This document shows, in pieces, positions 44,847-55,726 of a DNA stretch of 64,000 nt. Source of the DNA: Vreelandella sulfidaeris (GTDB lineage Bacteria > Pseudomonadota > Gammaproteobacteria > Pseudomonadales > Halomonadaceae). A program made the translations under genes and the position numbers. The stretch spans positions 2,790,001 to 2,854,000 of the forward strand of contig AP019514.1 in assembly GCA_007182875.1 (NCBI GenBank). Reading direction: 5' to 3'. Within the stretch, counting starts at the first letter, position 1. The number at the start of each line of letters is the position of its first letter. The notes beneath the pieces were generated by a model that saw nothing but the letters and a program-made list of their open reading frames with translations, had not been told where the DNA came from and ran no database searches.

Positions 44847-46681
44847 ATGCGGCGGCTCTGGCTGACGGCTATTTTATTTAGCTCATTTTTAGTTCTTCTC
44901 TTCACGCAAATCTAACGACGCTCTCCCAAGACTCTCAATGGCTTTCACTTTTACACTTTGATCGCCAAACCCCTTTTTCTTCGCCAAGAAGTGCTGTCAT
45001 TGATGACGCCTTCTTCCTTGCTGAGAATGGCCGTTCCGATCCTCATGCGGAGCTGGAAGCTACGCTTGCCGCCTGCGCCAATCGCCTAGCCCAACGGGAC
45101 AACATGCGAGTTGCCAATTCCCAGCGCGAGCGCTCTGGCTGTCTGCCAAAACGGGAGAGCAGTGGCAAAATGCAGACTGCCCAGACTTTAGTGAATGGCA
45201 ATCACAGCACCAGGAGCCTGACATAGGCCTCATGTTTGCAACAGGCTACCTAGGGAATCCCGCCTCGTTTTTTGGCCACGTAATGCTTCATTCGGCCCCC
45301 GGCAATACCGCGGAGTTGTCTTCCGACTCCCAACACCTGCTGGATACCAGTTTAAATTTTGGCGCTGACGTACCAAGCGACGACGGGATGCTTGCGTATA
45401 TGGCCAAAGGGCTTTTGGTGGCTATAACGCGACGTTTTCGAATGCTTCGTTTTATCGTAATACCACGCTTTATTCCGAGCGGGAAATGCGTGACTTGTGG
45501 CATTACCAATTGAACTTGACGAACGACGAAGCGTCGCTAGTGATGGCTCATTTATTCGAGATAGTGGGGAAAGATTACGAATATTTATTTTTATCGCAGA
45601 ATTGTGCTTCTCGTATTGCCAGAACACTAGAACTCGTCATAGAAGAAGACCTTACACCTGGTTTTTCTCCATGGGTGGCGCCTGAAGACTTATTAAGGGC
45701 TTTAAGCAGCACCATGCATCATGGCCGTCCGTTATTAGCTAAAACACGTCACATTCCTTCACGAAGGCTTATTACGCAACACGAGTACGCTGCCCTAAAC
45801 GACCGTCAGCAACGAGCGGCGAATGCTGTTTGGCCTTCGGAAAATCAACTCCTCATGGACGCACCTGAGTTTTCTGAACTACCTGCCGTTCAGCAAAGTG
45901 ATGTCTTAGATACACTGCTTAGCCATGCTTTTCTGCGCCAAACCGGCGACAGTAACCATTTTCCGGAAATAGAGCGGCAATTGCTTCAAGCCCGATTAAG
46001 GCTCCCGCAAGGCAATGCTGACAACAGCTATACAGCGCCGCCCGCCGTCCATGGCTGGTAGGTATAAGCGGCTTTCACACTAGCGGCTCCGCTAACAACT
46101 TGCGCGTAAGGTTTAGGCCTCTGCAGTATGACTTACTGGATACCAACCAGGCTCGTATGCCCAACTCTGCCGTTGAAATTGCCAATATAGAAATTAATGC
46201 CGACGATCAAGGTGTGTCATTAAATCGATTTGATCTTTCAGCATTACTAATTTACATACCAACGCTATAGCGTTACCGACTCTGCCACAAACCGCCTGGC
46301 AAATATCAGCTGGTATCCAACGGAACCGGTTGAGTTGTCGGCGATGTTTTGATGGGGTGGCTAATGTGCTGGGGGGAAAATCATGGGCGGTTGGCCCCCA
46401 CCCACCTTATGCGCTGGGGGTGTTCAATTGCGTACTCAACGGCATTATGAGGGTGTGGCAGTACCAATGATTAAAGCAGGCATTGTAAGCAGTTGGTCAT
46501 CAAGTCAGCGTACTCATATACAACTATCCCATCGTCGAAATGTTGGCTATGACGACAACCAACGCACAGAGTGGCAGCTACAGCATAGAATTGCTCTATC
46601 TACTGAGTGGGATATCCGATTTGAGCTTCAGCGAGATCAATCGGCTACTGAAGCCGGTATTGGTTTTCTAGGTACTTCTAG
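44847..46681 (+). CDS. DUF4105-family membrane/envelope protein
   Basis: About 610 codons. Hydrophobic start MRRLWLTAILFSSFLVLLF, then SQDSQWLSLLHFDRQTPFSS, SAVIDDAFFLAENGRSDPHA and ELEATLAACANR, the core GLMFATGYLGNPASFFGHVM and SREMRDLWHYQLNLTNDEAS, and VMAHLFEIVGKDYEYLFLSQ with NCASRI - a catalytic-looking Cys after 'FL-QN' typical of DUF4105. Many frame changes (near 44915, 45115, 45410, 46040, 46235, 46480, 46665). The last part should be a beta-barrel-like C-terminal region; I place the end at the TAG at 46679, where the restored reading is GIGFLWYF. Follows the DUF3015 gene by 60 bp. Confidence 0.78.
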
Positions 46682-46740
46682 GCTTTCATTCTTCAATTCG
46701 TGTAGGGTTATTAAACAGGCATTCAATGAAAGGAAATTCT

Positions 46741-47674
46741 ATGCAACGCCGTTTACTGATTACTTCACTATCAATGGGTCTTTCGCTGGTGCTGTCACGA
46801 CCACTGCGTTGGCGGCAATGTCGCCGTTGGAGCAGCAGCTAAAAGATCTTGAGTCGTTTCAGGTGATCGCCCACCGTGGTGCTAGTGGCCATGCGCCAGA
46901 AAGTACCATGGCAGCTTATGAGCTGGCCCGTGAGTGGGACGTTGATTACCTGGAGCTGGACGCTCAAATCACCGCCGATGGTGAGGTAGTCGTGTTTCAT
47001 GACGACGCCATTGACCGCACCAGTGATGGCGAAGGCGCGATCAATGATTACACTTTGGAAGAACTCAAAGCGCTGGATACCGGCACATGGTTTAACGAGG
47101 AAAACCCCGACAGTGCCGACACTGCCTTTGAAGGCGCGCAGATGCTCACGCTGGAGGAGGTTTTGAGCGCTTTGGACACGATGCCCGCTACTACATTGAA
47201 ACCAAGTCGCCACAGCTTAACCCTGGCTTGGAAGAAGCGCTGGTAGAAACGCTGGAAGAATACGATATGGTCGAGGAAGGCCGTGTATTGGTGCAGTCCT
47301 TTGAGCAGGATAGCCTGTTAAAAGTGCATGAACTGAACGCCGATGTGCCGTTGATTCAACTGGTATGGTACTACCCAAGCGAAGAAGACAACTCGCGCTT
47401 AGTGGAGTGGACGGGCGTAACCCCAGGGCCAGAAGAGATCACGGATGAAGATTTCCAGGCGGTAGCGGATTACGCGGTCGGCATTGGCACTAACTTCATC
47501 TACGAAGGCGAAGAAGTGATTGATGCCGACTTTATCCGCCAAGCTAATGAAAACGGCCTGCCGGTACACGTGTATACCATCAACGAGACCGAGGAAATGG
47601 AGCGCTTAATGGAAATGGGTGTAAACGGCTTGTTCACCAATTATCCTGATCGCTTGCTCGAACTCGTTGAATAA
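46741..47674 (+). CDS. Glycerophosphodiester phosphodiesterase, exported
   Basis: Hydrolyses glycerophosphodiesters to glycerol-3-phosphate and an alcohol. Signal peptide MQRRLLITSLSMGLSLVLS (frame change near 46797, then TTALAAM). Catalytic motifs: VIAHRGASGHAPESTMAAYE, DYLELDAQITADGEVVVFHD with DDAIDRTSDG, and after a change near 47178 YYIETKSPQL with the acidic residue. The C-terminal strand is PVHVYTINETEEMERLMEMG and GVNGLFTNYPDRLLE. About 311 residues; GlpQ/UgpQ type, periplasmic. AAAGGAAA lies 6 nt before the ATG. Same strand as DUF3015/DUF4105. Confidence 0.92.
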
Positions 47675-47685
47675 CAATCTATATA

Positions 47686-47730
47686 AGCAAACATGTATTC
47701 AGCAAACATGTATTCAGCAAACATAGATTA
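47686..47730. repeat. Short tandem repeat, 15 bp x 2 plus a diverged third copy
   Basis: AGCAAACATGTATTC at 47686-47700 and 47701-47715, then AGCAAACATAGATTA. It lies between the phosphodiesterase stop and its terminator; likely slippage product. Confidence 0.85.
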
Positions 47731-47739
47731 AGCAGTTAT

Positions 47740-47766
47740 GACGCCCGGCTTCGGCTGGGCGTTTTT
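47740..47766 (+). terminator. Rho-independent terminator
   Basis: ACGCCCGGC-TTCG-GCTGGGCGT followed by TTTT; stable UUCG tetraloop, one mismatch. It ends the phosphodiesterase transcript and lies just before the convergent DapA-family stop. Confidence 0.9.
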
Positions 47767-47774
47767 GCACCGCT

Positions 47775-48682
47775 TTAACTTTTAACTTCAGAGGCTAGAC
47801 CAAGCTGCTCTACTACTTGCGCTACTCTTTTGCGGTCGTTTCCTTGCAGAGTTTTAAGCGGCTGGGGCAAGCAGGGTTGGCTCACTTTGCCGGTGACTTC
47901 TGCGATGGTAGCCGCCACTCGCAGGCTGCCGCCATACTCACGGTAAAGCGCCCAGATTGGCTCAAGAGCAACAGAAAGCGCCTCGGCCTGTTGAACATCC
48001 CCCGTTTGTGCAGCCCGAGTCAGCGCCAGTGCCGCTTGAGGATACAGCCCCGATAACGGAATACCACGCATCGCAACCCGCATTTAGCCCGGTTGCTGCA
48101 GCAGGGTCGCCGCTTATACCGATGGTGACATCGCTGGGAATTAGCATGCGCAGCTGCACGATTCGCTCGCGAGCAACGTCTATGTCGCTAACCACCGGTG
48201 GGATCTTGATTGAACGCACCTGCGGCAGAGTGGGCGATTCGCCCGTGCAACTCATCGCTGAATGTAAAGTGAGTCGTGCCGGGATTATCGTATACGCATA
48301 GCGGCACACTCAACGAATGACAGACCGTTGCGTATAGGTCGAATACTTCATCGTCCGTGAGATTTTGATAAGAAACCGGCGCTAGTAACACGCCGCTGGC
48401 GCCAGCTTGCTGGGCGCTTTCCGCATTGGCCAGTACATCGCGGGTACGCAACGCACCAATGCCCAAAATGACAGGTACGCCGCCTGCATTTTCGACGCTT
48501 AGCCGGGCAATACGAGCACGTTCTTTACAGCTTAAATAAGCGTAACTGCCGGTTGAGCCCAGCACGCCAATGGAATCAACGCCTGCCCCAGCCAAGTGCT
48601 CTACTGAACGAATAAACGCGTTCTCTTGGATACCCTGTTCGTTCATGGGGGTTAACGGAAACGCACTTAAGCCGGTGAACAT
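47775..48682 (-). CDS. DapA-family lyase/synthase (dihydrodipicolinate synthase-like)
   Basis: About 302 residues, class I aldolase fold. MFTGLSAFPLTPMNEQGIQE, GVDSIGVLGSTGSYAYLSCK (substrate loop), VPVILGIGALRTRDVLANAE, LLAPVSYQNLTDDEVFDLYA and LCVYDNPGTTHFTFSDEL with the Tyr of the catalytic triad. After a frame change near 48225 VRSIKIPPVVSDIDVARERI has the Schiff-base lysine; another change lies near 48065. The GSTG loop in place of GTTGE suggests the substrate is not the DapA one, so I do not call it dapA. GGGAG precedes the start. Confidence 0.87.
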
Positions 48683-49096
48683 CGTGGATACTCCCTTTAT
48701 GAGATCCTTCATTAGTATTCTCACACACACTTGGCTATTAGGTAGCCGGGTTCTTAAGTGAGCCTTAGGTAATTTATACTTAATTATTAATTATAGGTAG
48801 CTCCGCATATTTTCGCCAATGAGCTTTCTAGGCCTTCTCTCGATCTATCTGTTTACGTTCCTCCCTGCAAATCTCATGAATTTGTTGTAGTGTTTGTAAA
48901 TTAACTGCGTAGAAATGGGATAATGGTGTTTTTTCTAATGTATCTTGTTTAAGTTTTCAAAAGACGTTGACCAAAATACAACGCTCCGAAGAGCTCAGGG
49001 AGACAATGTCATCAAGTCTTACTCACTTCATGTGCGGCGCACGTCTGCATGGTGCATAAACCTGACACCCACTAACCGTCGGAATATCCACCCACA
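48683..49096. other. Intergenic region between the DapA-family gene and the porin operon
   Basis: About 410 bp; AT-rich in its first two thirds (for example TTAATTATTAATTA near 48780-48795). Holds two divergent promoters by position. GATAAT near 48918 is a -10-like box for the plus-strand operon, without a good -35. No gene seen. Confidence 0.5.
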
Positions 49097-49570
49097 ATGA
49101 GGGCATTCGTTATAACCCACGACATGGTTCGACGAATTGCCAGGGTGATGGTGGCGACTTTACTGATGGCCTACTTTCTGTTGGCCACAGCTCAGGTCAT
49201 TGCCCGCGAACCTCCCGTGTTATTAGTAGCGAACCCCAATGTCACTACCCACTGGTTGAACCAGGATACTACCCGCGCCATCTTCGCCATGCGACAACGT
49301 ACTTGGCCAGACGGACAAGCAGTGCGAGTTTTTGTGCTCGATAGTAGCGACCCTGTGCATGCTCGCTTTACTAAGAAACAGTTATCCGTTTACCCGCACC
49401 AATTACAGTTGGCCTGGGATCGCATGGTGTTCTCCGGTACAGGTCAAGCACCCAACCGAGTGAGCACCCAAACGGAAATGCGCGATAGGATCGCCAGCAC
49501 CCCCGGCGCTTTAGGATATCTTGAAAGGGAGTATGTGGATGATAGTATCCAAGTTATTTCAATGGATTGA
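49097..49570 (+). CDS. Exported substrate-binding-like protein (phosphate-binding fold)
   Basis: Intact, 157 residues. Signal/anchor segment VMVATLLMAYFLLATAQVIA, then LLVANPNVTTHWLNQDTTRA, IFAMRQRTWPDGQAVRVFVL, DSSDPVHARFTKKQLSVYPH and a C-terminus RIASTPGALGYLEREYVDDS. This is the short PstS-like 'phosphate ABC transporter substrate-binding' family in which the 'IF-G---W-DG---V-V--D' block is typical. No transporter is adjacent; it is followed by a porin and a GGDEF-EAL sensor, so a sensory role is likely. The 3' end overlaps the porin start by 32 bp. Confidence 0.82.
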   Translation: MRAFVITHDMVRRIARVMVATLLMAYFLLATAQVIAREPPVLLVANPNVTTHWLNQDTTRAIFAMRQRTWPDGQAVRVFVLDSSDPVHARFTKKQLSVYPHQLQLAWDRMVFSGTGQAPNRVSTQTEMRDRIASTPGALGYLEREYVDDSIQVISMD

Positions 49571-50790
49571 ATATCGCGTAACCGCGATTATAGTAAGCAT
49601 ATTCGCTTTGATTTCATCCTCTCATGTTCTGGGTGATGATAGCGTCATGGACTCTTTTCAAGTTCATGGCTTTCTTGAAATAAGCGTTAGTCATTACAGA
49701 CGATAACAATTTTTGGCCCTAGTAGTGAAGATAATGGAAGTTTTGAGTTCACCGAAATTGGTCTTAATGCGTCGTTACGGCCTCACCAGGATGTACTACT
49801 TGCCGCTCAAGTTTTAAGCCGTAATGCAGGCGGAGATCTGACCGATGCAACCCCAAAACTAGATTACGGGCTCATCGATTATCAAATGATTTCAAACCAG
49901 CAACGCACTTTTGGCGTCCAGCTAGGTAGGTTTAAAACCCCTTTGGTTTTTATAACCAGACTAGAGATGTCGCTTTTACTCGGCCAAGTATTTTGCTGCC
50001 GCAATCAATTTATTTTGATAGGACCCGGTCTTTGGGATTATCAGGAGATGGCGTAAGCCTTTACCATGAAGAAAGGATTCCGTCGGGCGTACTTAGAACG
50101 CAAGTAGGTTTTGGTCAAGCCCGTATGGAAGATGATGTCGAACAAACGTTGGGGCTTGATCAATTTCCAGGTTCGTTAGATGCAGGCTCTTCAGCTATTG
50201 GACAGATTCGATACGAGCATGACGGAGGACGTATTGTTACAGCCATTAGTGTTGCCAGCGCTAATGCCGATTACGCCTCTTCCTCTAATATACCAGGCGA
50301 AGGTACATTTCGATTTCAGCCCTGGGTCCTTTCTTTCAATATAACCAAGAGCTGTGGACATTAACTGCAGAATATGCCATTAGAAAATTAGAGTTAAGTG
50401 GCTTTAACTCTTTTCTGATTCAAGTAGAACAGGCGAAAGCTGGTATGTTCAGTATTCAAGGCGCTTTAATGATAACTGGCAGTGGTTAGTCCGCTACGAC
50501 ACCCTCATTAACAATAAGAATGATGCTTCTGGAAAAGTTTTGAAGCAAGTGGCTTAGGGCCCGCCCATTCACAGTTCGCGGATGATTTAACATTTGGCTT
50601 ACAGTGGTCCCCCTCTCCCGCAGTTAATGCTAGCCGGCGAGTATCATCATATTGATGGTACCGGTTGGTTACCCAACAGAGATATTCAAGACTCATCGCA
50701 GACTAGCCAGCGTTGGAATATGTTTTTGTTCCAACTATCGCTACGTTTCTGAGACCTAAATTTATCTTGGCCTGGAACCCCCAGCGATGA
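49539..50790 (+). CDS. Outer-membrane porin-like beta-barrel protein
   Basis: About 417 codons. Signal segment RVTAIIVSIFALISSSHVLG, then DSFQVHGFLEISVSHYR and (change near 49700) FEFTEIGLNASLRPHQDVLL, DYGLIDYQMISNQQRTFGVQ and LGRFKTPFGFYNQTRDVAFT, a block common in OprO/P-like porins. Alternating strands continue: GVLRTQVGFGQARM, ELWTLTAEYAIRKLELSGFN, WQWLVRYDTLINNKNDASGK, LTFGLQWSPSPAVNA. Frame changes near 49700, 49940, 50340, 50450, 50555, 50640 and 50740. AAGGGAG lies before the ATG at 49539. The TGA overlaps the ATG of the next gene. Confidence 0.8.
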
Positions 50791-53700
50791 CTAAACTTTT
50801 TCCCTTCGGACCTCTTCCGATTCAGCCTAACCTGGCGTGTGATCGCCTTAAGTAGCCTACTGCTCTTAGTTTTGGTAACACTTTTACCTGGCTTGGGCAT
50901 AGCAACCTTACTCGTCAACTTCAGGAAAGCCGATCTCAACAACATGAGCGCCAACAGCGAGAGATACGGCTCGCGCTGCAAAGGTCATCTGAAAATTTAC
51001 GCCAATTAGCAGGTTTAACGGCAGCGTCTACGGGACTTGGTTACCCGTTCCAAGAGGGTAACCTGAACGAGCTTGACGATGTTTTAGATGCTCAATGGCC
51101 CTCTTTACAGGTTGAAGCGGGAATTGATGAAATTGTCGTGGTTGATATTAATGGTCGAACGTTAGGCAATTGGGAGAGCATAATACAGCTACCATCTTGC
51201 CTATCGAAAGCTGGATAAAGCACGTCATCAATAGTGAGTCGCCCCTGACCACACTACGCTGTTCAACTATTTGTCAGCAGTTTGCCGCAGCGCCCATACT
51301 AGCCGAAGGTGAGAGCGTTGGCATGGTGGTTCTAGCACGATCATTAGCTGATGTTACACGACAAGCTAAAGAAGTTTCGAATAGCGAGATAGCGACGTTA
51401 GTCACAGGCAGCATCGAAGGCAATTCAATAGCTCAAGCCCGTCAGTTAGACGCGTGGAATGGCCACCTTGTTGCGTTAACTCATGAAGAGCTGAGCTTAG
51501 CCCTCCTTCAGCGTGCTGCCACTATCGTCCCAGTACAGCGTTTAATAGAAGAACCACTGAGCTTGCAGCATAACGGAAGAAATCTAGAACTCAGTGCAGT
51601 CTACATGGGAGAAGACACGACAAGCAGTAACGCGGGTTACTTCCTCCTGATCTCAGATATTACAGACCAACTGAAGGCAATTAACCAAGATACCCGTACC
51701 TTATTAGTGGCGGGCGTCATTGGGTGGTTGGCTGCCGAGCTTTACTGTTAATGATATTAATGGGGCCTATGGCGCGCCTACGAAGAGTCGCTGGGTTGCT
51801 ACCACGATTGGCGAGTGGTGGTTTTAGCGAAATACGCAATACCATCCCGACTAACCGAAGCGCCCTGCCCAATGAGATTGATGTACTCGAAATTACTACC
51901 CTAGCCCCTCTCCAGACAGCTTGAAAGCCTAGAAGATGAAGTCAGGGAGCGTGGCAATCAACTAGCAGAGCGTATTGACGAATTAGCCAAGGAGCGTGAT
52001 TTCGTTAGCAGCTTACTAGACACCGCTCAGGTTTTTATCGTAGTTCAGGATAGTGCAGGCCGTATCAGCTTAGTTAATGACTATACACAAACTATACTAG
52101 GACTAAATGAAGCCTCTCTCCTCGGTCGTCATTTTGTGGATATTTTGCATCTGGAACTCTTTCCCCACCGGTAGCTTTGATACACATACTCAGGAAGAGC
52201 AGGCTTTAATTACTCCAGACCAAAAATCTCATACCGTTGTCTGGTATCACGCCCCCTTTGCGAACAATGACACAGGTATATCGAGAATTTCCATCGGTCT
52301 TGATATAACCGAACGTAAAGCTGCGGAGGCGCGCTTAGTTTGGCTAGCTGAGCGTGACCCTCTCACCGAGCTTTATAACCGTCGCTATTTTCAAGATGCC
52401 TTACAAAAGCTATTTGGATGCAGGATAAAGGCGCCGTTTTACCACTGGATTTAGATCAATTCAAAGAGGTGAACGAACTAAACGGTCATCATGTAGGAGA
52501 CAGGCTGCTGCGTGAAGTAGCCGAAACACTTTCGCTAAATCTGGGCCATCGTGGTGTTATTGCCCGTCTAGGAGGCGATGAATTTTCCTTGCTATTAAAA
52601 GATATGGATGCTGAACAAGCGGTGGCCATCGCTCAATATATTGTTCAGCTTTTGAAGGGATCGGGTTTAGAACAGAACAACAATGGTTGCGGGTCACCGC
52701 CAGTATCGGCATCGCCCTTTGAGTTAAGCTCAAGTCTGGTGTATGGGAGGAGGTAGGGAAGGGTGGCGTATCCTGTTGATTGATCACGACCAAGATCTCA
52801 ACCAACACGAGTGGATACGCCATGGCCGATTCTACCCTCCGGACTCTTTCACAACCAGAACCCCAGGTCGCTGACCCGCTGCACGAGCTGCTGCGCCAAG
52901 GTGCCCGTGACCTGATCGCCAAGGCCGTCGAGGCCGAGTTGGCCACCTTTCTGGCGCAGTATGCCGATCAGCGGCTCGACGATGGACGCCAGGCCGTGGT
53001 CCGCAACGGCTACCTGCCCGAGCGCACGGTCCAGACCGGGATCGGGGATGTCAGCGTGCAGGTGCCCAAGGTGCGTGACCGCAGTGGCGGTGGCGCTCGC
53101 TTCAACAGCAGCCTGCTGCCGCCCTATCTGAAGCGAGCCCGCAGCATCGAGGAGTTGATCCCTTGGCTCTACCTGAAGGGGGATCTCCACTGGCGACTAC
53201 CAGGAGGCGCTGGCGGCACTGCTGGGCGACCAGGCCAAGGGTCTGTCGGCCAACACTGTGTCACGGCTCAAGAAGCAGTGGGAGGACGAGCATACCGAGT
53301 GGCGAAAGCGGGACCTGTCAGACCGTCGCTACGTCTACTGGTGGGCCGACGGGGTGTACAGCAACGTGCGCATGGATGACCGCCTGTGCCTGCTGGTGAT
53401 CATCGGGGTCACCGAGCAGGGCCGCAGGAGTTGGTGGCCGTCGAGGACGGCTTCCGCGAGTCGGCGGACAGCTGGAAGACCCTGCTGACAGGCCTGCGAG
53501 AACGCGGCCTGACCCAGGCTCCCAAGCTGGCGGTGGGCGACGGCGCCATGGGGTTCTGGGCGGCCCTGAGCAAGATTTACCCGGAGACCGACCATCAGCG
53601 CTGCTGGGTTCACAAGACGGCTAACGTGCTGAACAAGCTGCCAAAGTCAGTACAGCCCAAGGTCAAGGCCGACCTGCATGACATCTGGATGGCCGAGACC

Positions 53701-54751
53701 CGCGACGAGGCGCACAAGGCCTTCGATCGCACGCTGAAACGCTTCGAGGCCAAGTACCCCAAGGCGATGGCGTGCCTGGCCAAGGATCGGGAGGAACTGC
53801 TGGCGTTCTACGACTACCCGGCAGAGCACTGGGTGCATATCCGCACCACCAACCCGATTGAGTCGACCTTCGCCACGGTCCGCCTGCGGAGCAAGCGCAG
53901 CCGGAACTGCGGCTCCAGAGCGACGACCCTGGCGATGGTCTTCAAGCTGCTCCAGAGCGCCGAGAAGCGCTGGAAGCGCATCAAGGGGTTCAGCAAGCTG
54001 GAACTGGTCGTGAACAACGTCCGGTTCCAGGATGGAGAGCAAGTAACCGATCAGTCAGACAGGACTGCCGCCTGACCGCCATCCACCAGATTTGACTATA
54101 ACTCGGCTTGAAGATAACGATATAAAACATTATGAAGTCTTATTGCGAATGCGTGACGCAGACGGCAGCCTTGTTTCACCCGGTCATTTTATTCCAGTGG
54201 CCGAGCAGAGCGGGCAGATCATACAAATCGACCGCTGGGTATTGCGCAATAGTTTAAAGTTACTCAGCCAACTGCAGCAACAAGGTATTACGCTTGCCAT
54301 TAACCTATCGGGGCAGTCTTTACATGACGAAGGATTAAAGCAGTTCCTCGCTGAAGAGCTAGCAACGAGTGGTGCTGACCCTCATCACCTTATTCTTGAA
54401 GTTACCGAAACAGCCGCCGTAACCGATTTCTCTACTGCAAGAGGTGTGCTGCAAACCTTTAGAGACTTAGGTTGCCGTACCGCATTGGATGATTTTGGAG
54501 TTGGGTTTAGTAGCTTCCATTACCTTGGTCAATTGCCGGTAGATTATATTAAAATTGATGGCTCTTTCATTCGCAGCTTGCTGATTAGTCCCGATAGCCG
54601 CGTTATTGTTCGTGCTATTGCTGATATTGCTGCTGGCTTTGGCAAGCAAACTATTGCTGAATTCGTTGAACAAGAAGAATTGATGCCAATATTAAAATCT
54701 TATGGTATTACTTACGGGCAGGGTTTTCATTTAGGAAGACCTGGAAGATAA
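50787..54751 (+). CDS. Membrane GGDEF-EAL sensor protein, interrupted by an IS256-family element
   Basis: Cyclic-di-GMP signalling protein. N-terminal TM ([20 protein letters not shown]), a periplasmic sensor region ([36 protein letters not shown]), second TM near 51700, HAMP-like [14 protein letters not shown], a coiled coil ([20 protein letters not shown]), a PAS domain ([20 protein letters not shown]), and GGDEF ([38 protein letters not shown]). At 52720 the reading [10 protein letters not shown] stops at the insertion. Behind it EAL resumes at [62 protein letters not shown]. The EAL signature itself reads EVL. The segment expected between GGDEF and EAL (about 70-75 residues) is absent. 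Numerous 1-nt frame changes besides. Confidence 0.85.
52721..54104 (+). mobile_element. IS256-family insertion sequence
   Basis: 1,384 bp. Terminal inverted repeats of 21 bp: left GAGTTAAGCTCAAGTCTGGTG (52721-52741), right end (54084-54104) whose reverse complement is GAGTTATAGTCAAATCTGGTG; 17 of 21 positions match. It contains one transposase gene. No 8-9 bp target duplication is visible at the ends, and host sequence is missing. The element is more GC-rich than the gene it interrupts. Confidence 0.88.
52822..54075 (+). CDS. IS256-family transposase (mutator type)
   Basis: About 418 codons. [90 protein letters not shown]; after a frame change near 53185 [20 protein letters not shown] and [20 protein letters not shown] (first catalytic Asp), then after another near 53425 [20 protein letters not shown] (second Asp), [20 protein letters not shown] and [20 protein letters not shown] [20 protein letters not shown] (catalytic Glu). 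The family DDE set is present; activity depends on whether the two frame breaks are real. Confidence 0.93.
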
Positions 54752-54845
54752 CAGACCTATTAAAACACATAAGGATTAGAAAACTAGTTCTTATTAATTA
54801 TTTTTAATAGCGTCAAGCCATCCGTATAGTACTAGGGAAACAGTA

Positions 54846-55659
54846 ATGAGCTCGCAAGAGACAAACAGACCCATGCGATCGCAAAACCACATCTTGTTTA
54901 CACAATTCTTAGAAGATTATCGTTTTATATTGGCGAAAACACCTCAAGAAAAAATAAATCGCTGCTTTTGCGCCACGAGGTTTTTCTGCAAGAACTCCAC
55001 TATGAGATGCATGAAGATCAAACTAAAAATCTTGAGACTGATGAGTATGATGAGTCCTCTATACATTGCTTAATTGAGCACAAAAGGAGTGGACAGCTTG
55101 CAGGCTGTATGCGTTTGGTAATTCCATCTACCGATCCACAATCCAAACTTAGTAAGCTACCTGTAGAGGTACAAGGGGACCAATGGCTCAACCATGAAAG
55201 CATTCATCCGAGCAAACTACCCAAACATCAGCTTTGTGAAGTTTCACGTTTAGCCATCTCTCGAAACTTTCGCTCTCGTCAACAAATCCCCAGCCAAACG
55301 GACATAGCATTTACCGAAAGCAATTTTACTGCCGATGAAGAGAGAACCTTCCCTTTAATAGCGATAGGGCTCTTTTATGCACCTATTCATTAGTAGGATT
55401 GAGCGGTAAGAAACATGTTTTCGCAATGATGGAGCCTCGTTTACCCAGGCTTCTTGCATTATCAGGCTTTCATTTTACCCAAGTGAGCGAGACCATAGAA
55501 TATCATGGCGCAAGACATGCTTATTACATTAACCATACTAAAGCCGAACAGGAAATGCATGACGACTTAATGCCATTTTATCGGCATATCAGAAGCGTGT
55601 TGGAACCTCAACTAGAAGAGGTGCTGGCCACCAAGGAAAGCACCTCTTTGCTTAGCTGA
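54846..55659 (+). CDS. PEP-CTERM/exosortase-system-type acyltransferase
   Basis: GNAT/autoinducer-synthase-like protein of about 271 residues: FTQFLEDYRFILAKTPQEKI, then (frame change near 54963) RHEVFLQELHYEMHEDQT, DEYDESSIHCLIEHKRSGQL, AGCMRLVIPSTDPQSKLSKL, LCEVSRLAISRNFRSRQQ (the E-x-SRLA-S--FR block), change near 55385, then HVFAMMEPRLPRLLALSGFH. This matches the 'PEP-CTERM/exosortase system-associated acyltransferase' family. No exosortase or PEP-CTERM gene is in the window, so its partner is unknown. It starts 95 bp behind the GGDEF-EAL gene. Confidence 0.85.
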
Positions 55660-55726
55660 GCCGTTGAAACGATTATCGTGTTCAGCTAATGTCAGTGGTA
55701 GGTTTTTGAAATCATTAACCGTAACG

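Noticed and set aside
47686..47730. Possible CRISPR-like repeat
   Set aside because: Only two exact 15-bp units without spacers; a slippage repeat, and no cas genes are present.
52721..54104. Target-site duplication of the IS256-type element
   Set aside because: Flanks CATCGCCCTTT and GGCTTGAAGAT share no 8-9 bp repeat, so none is claimed.
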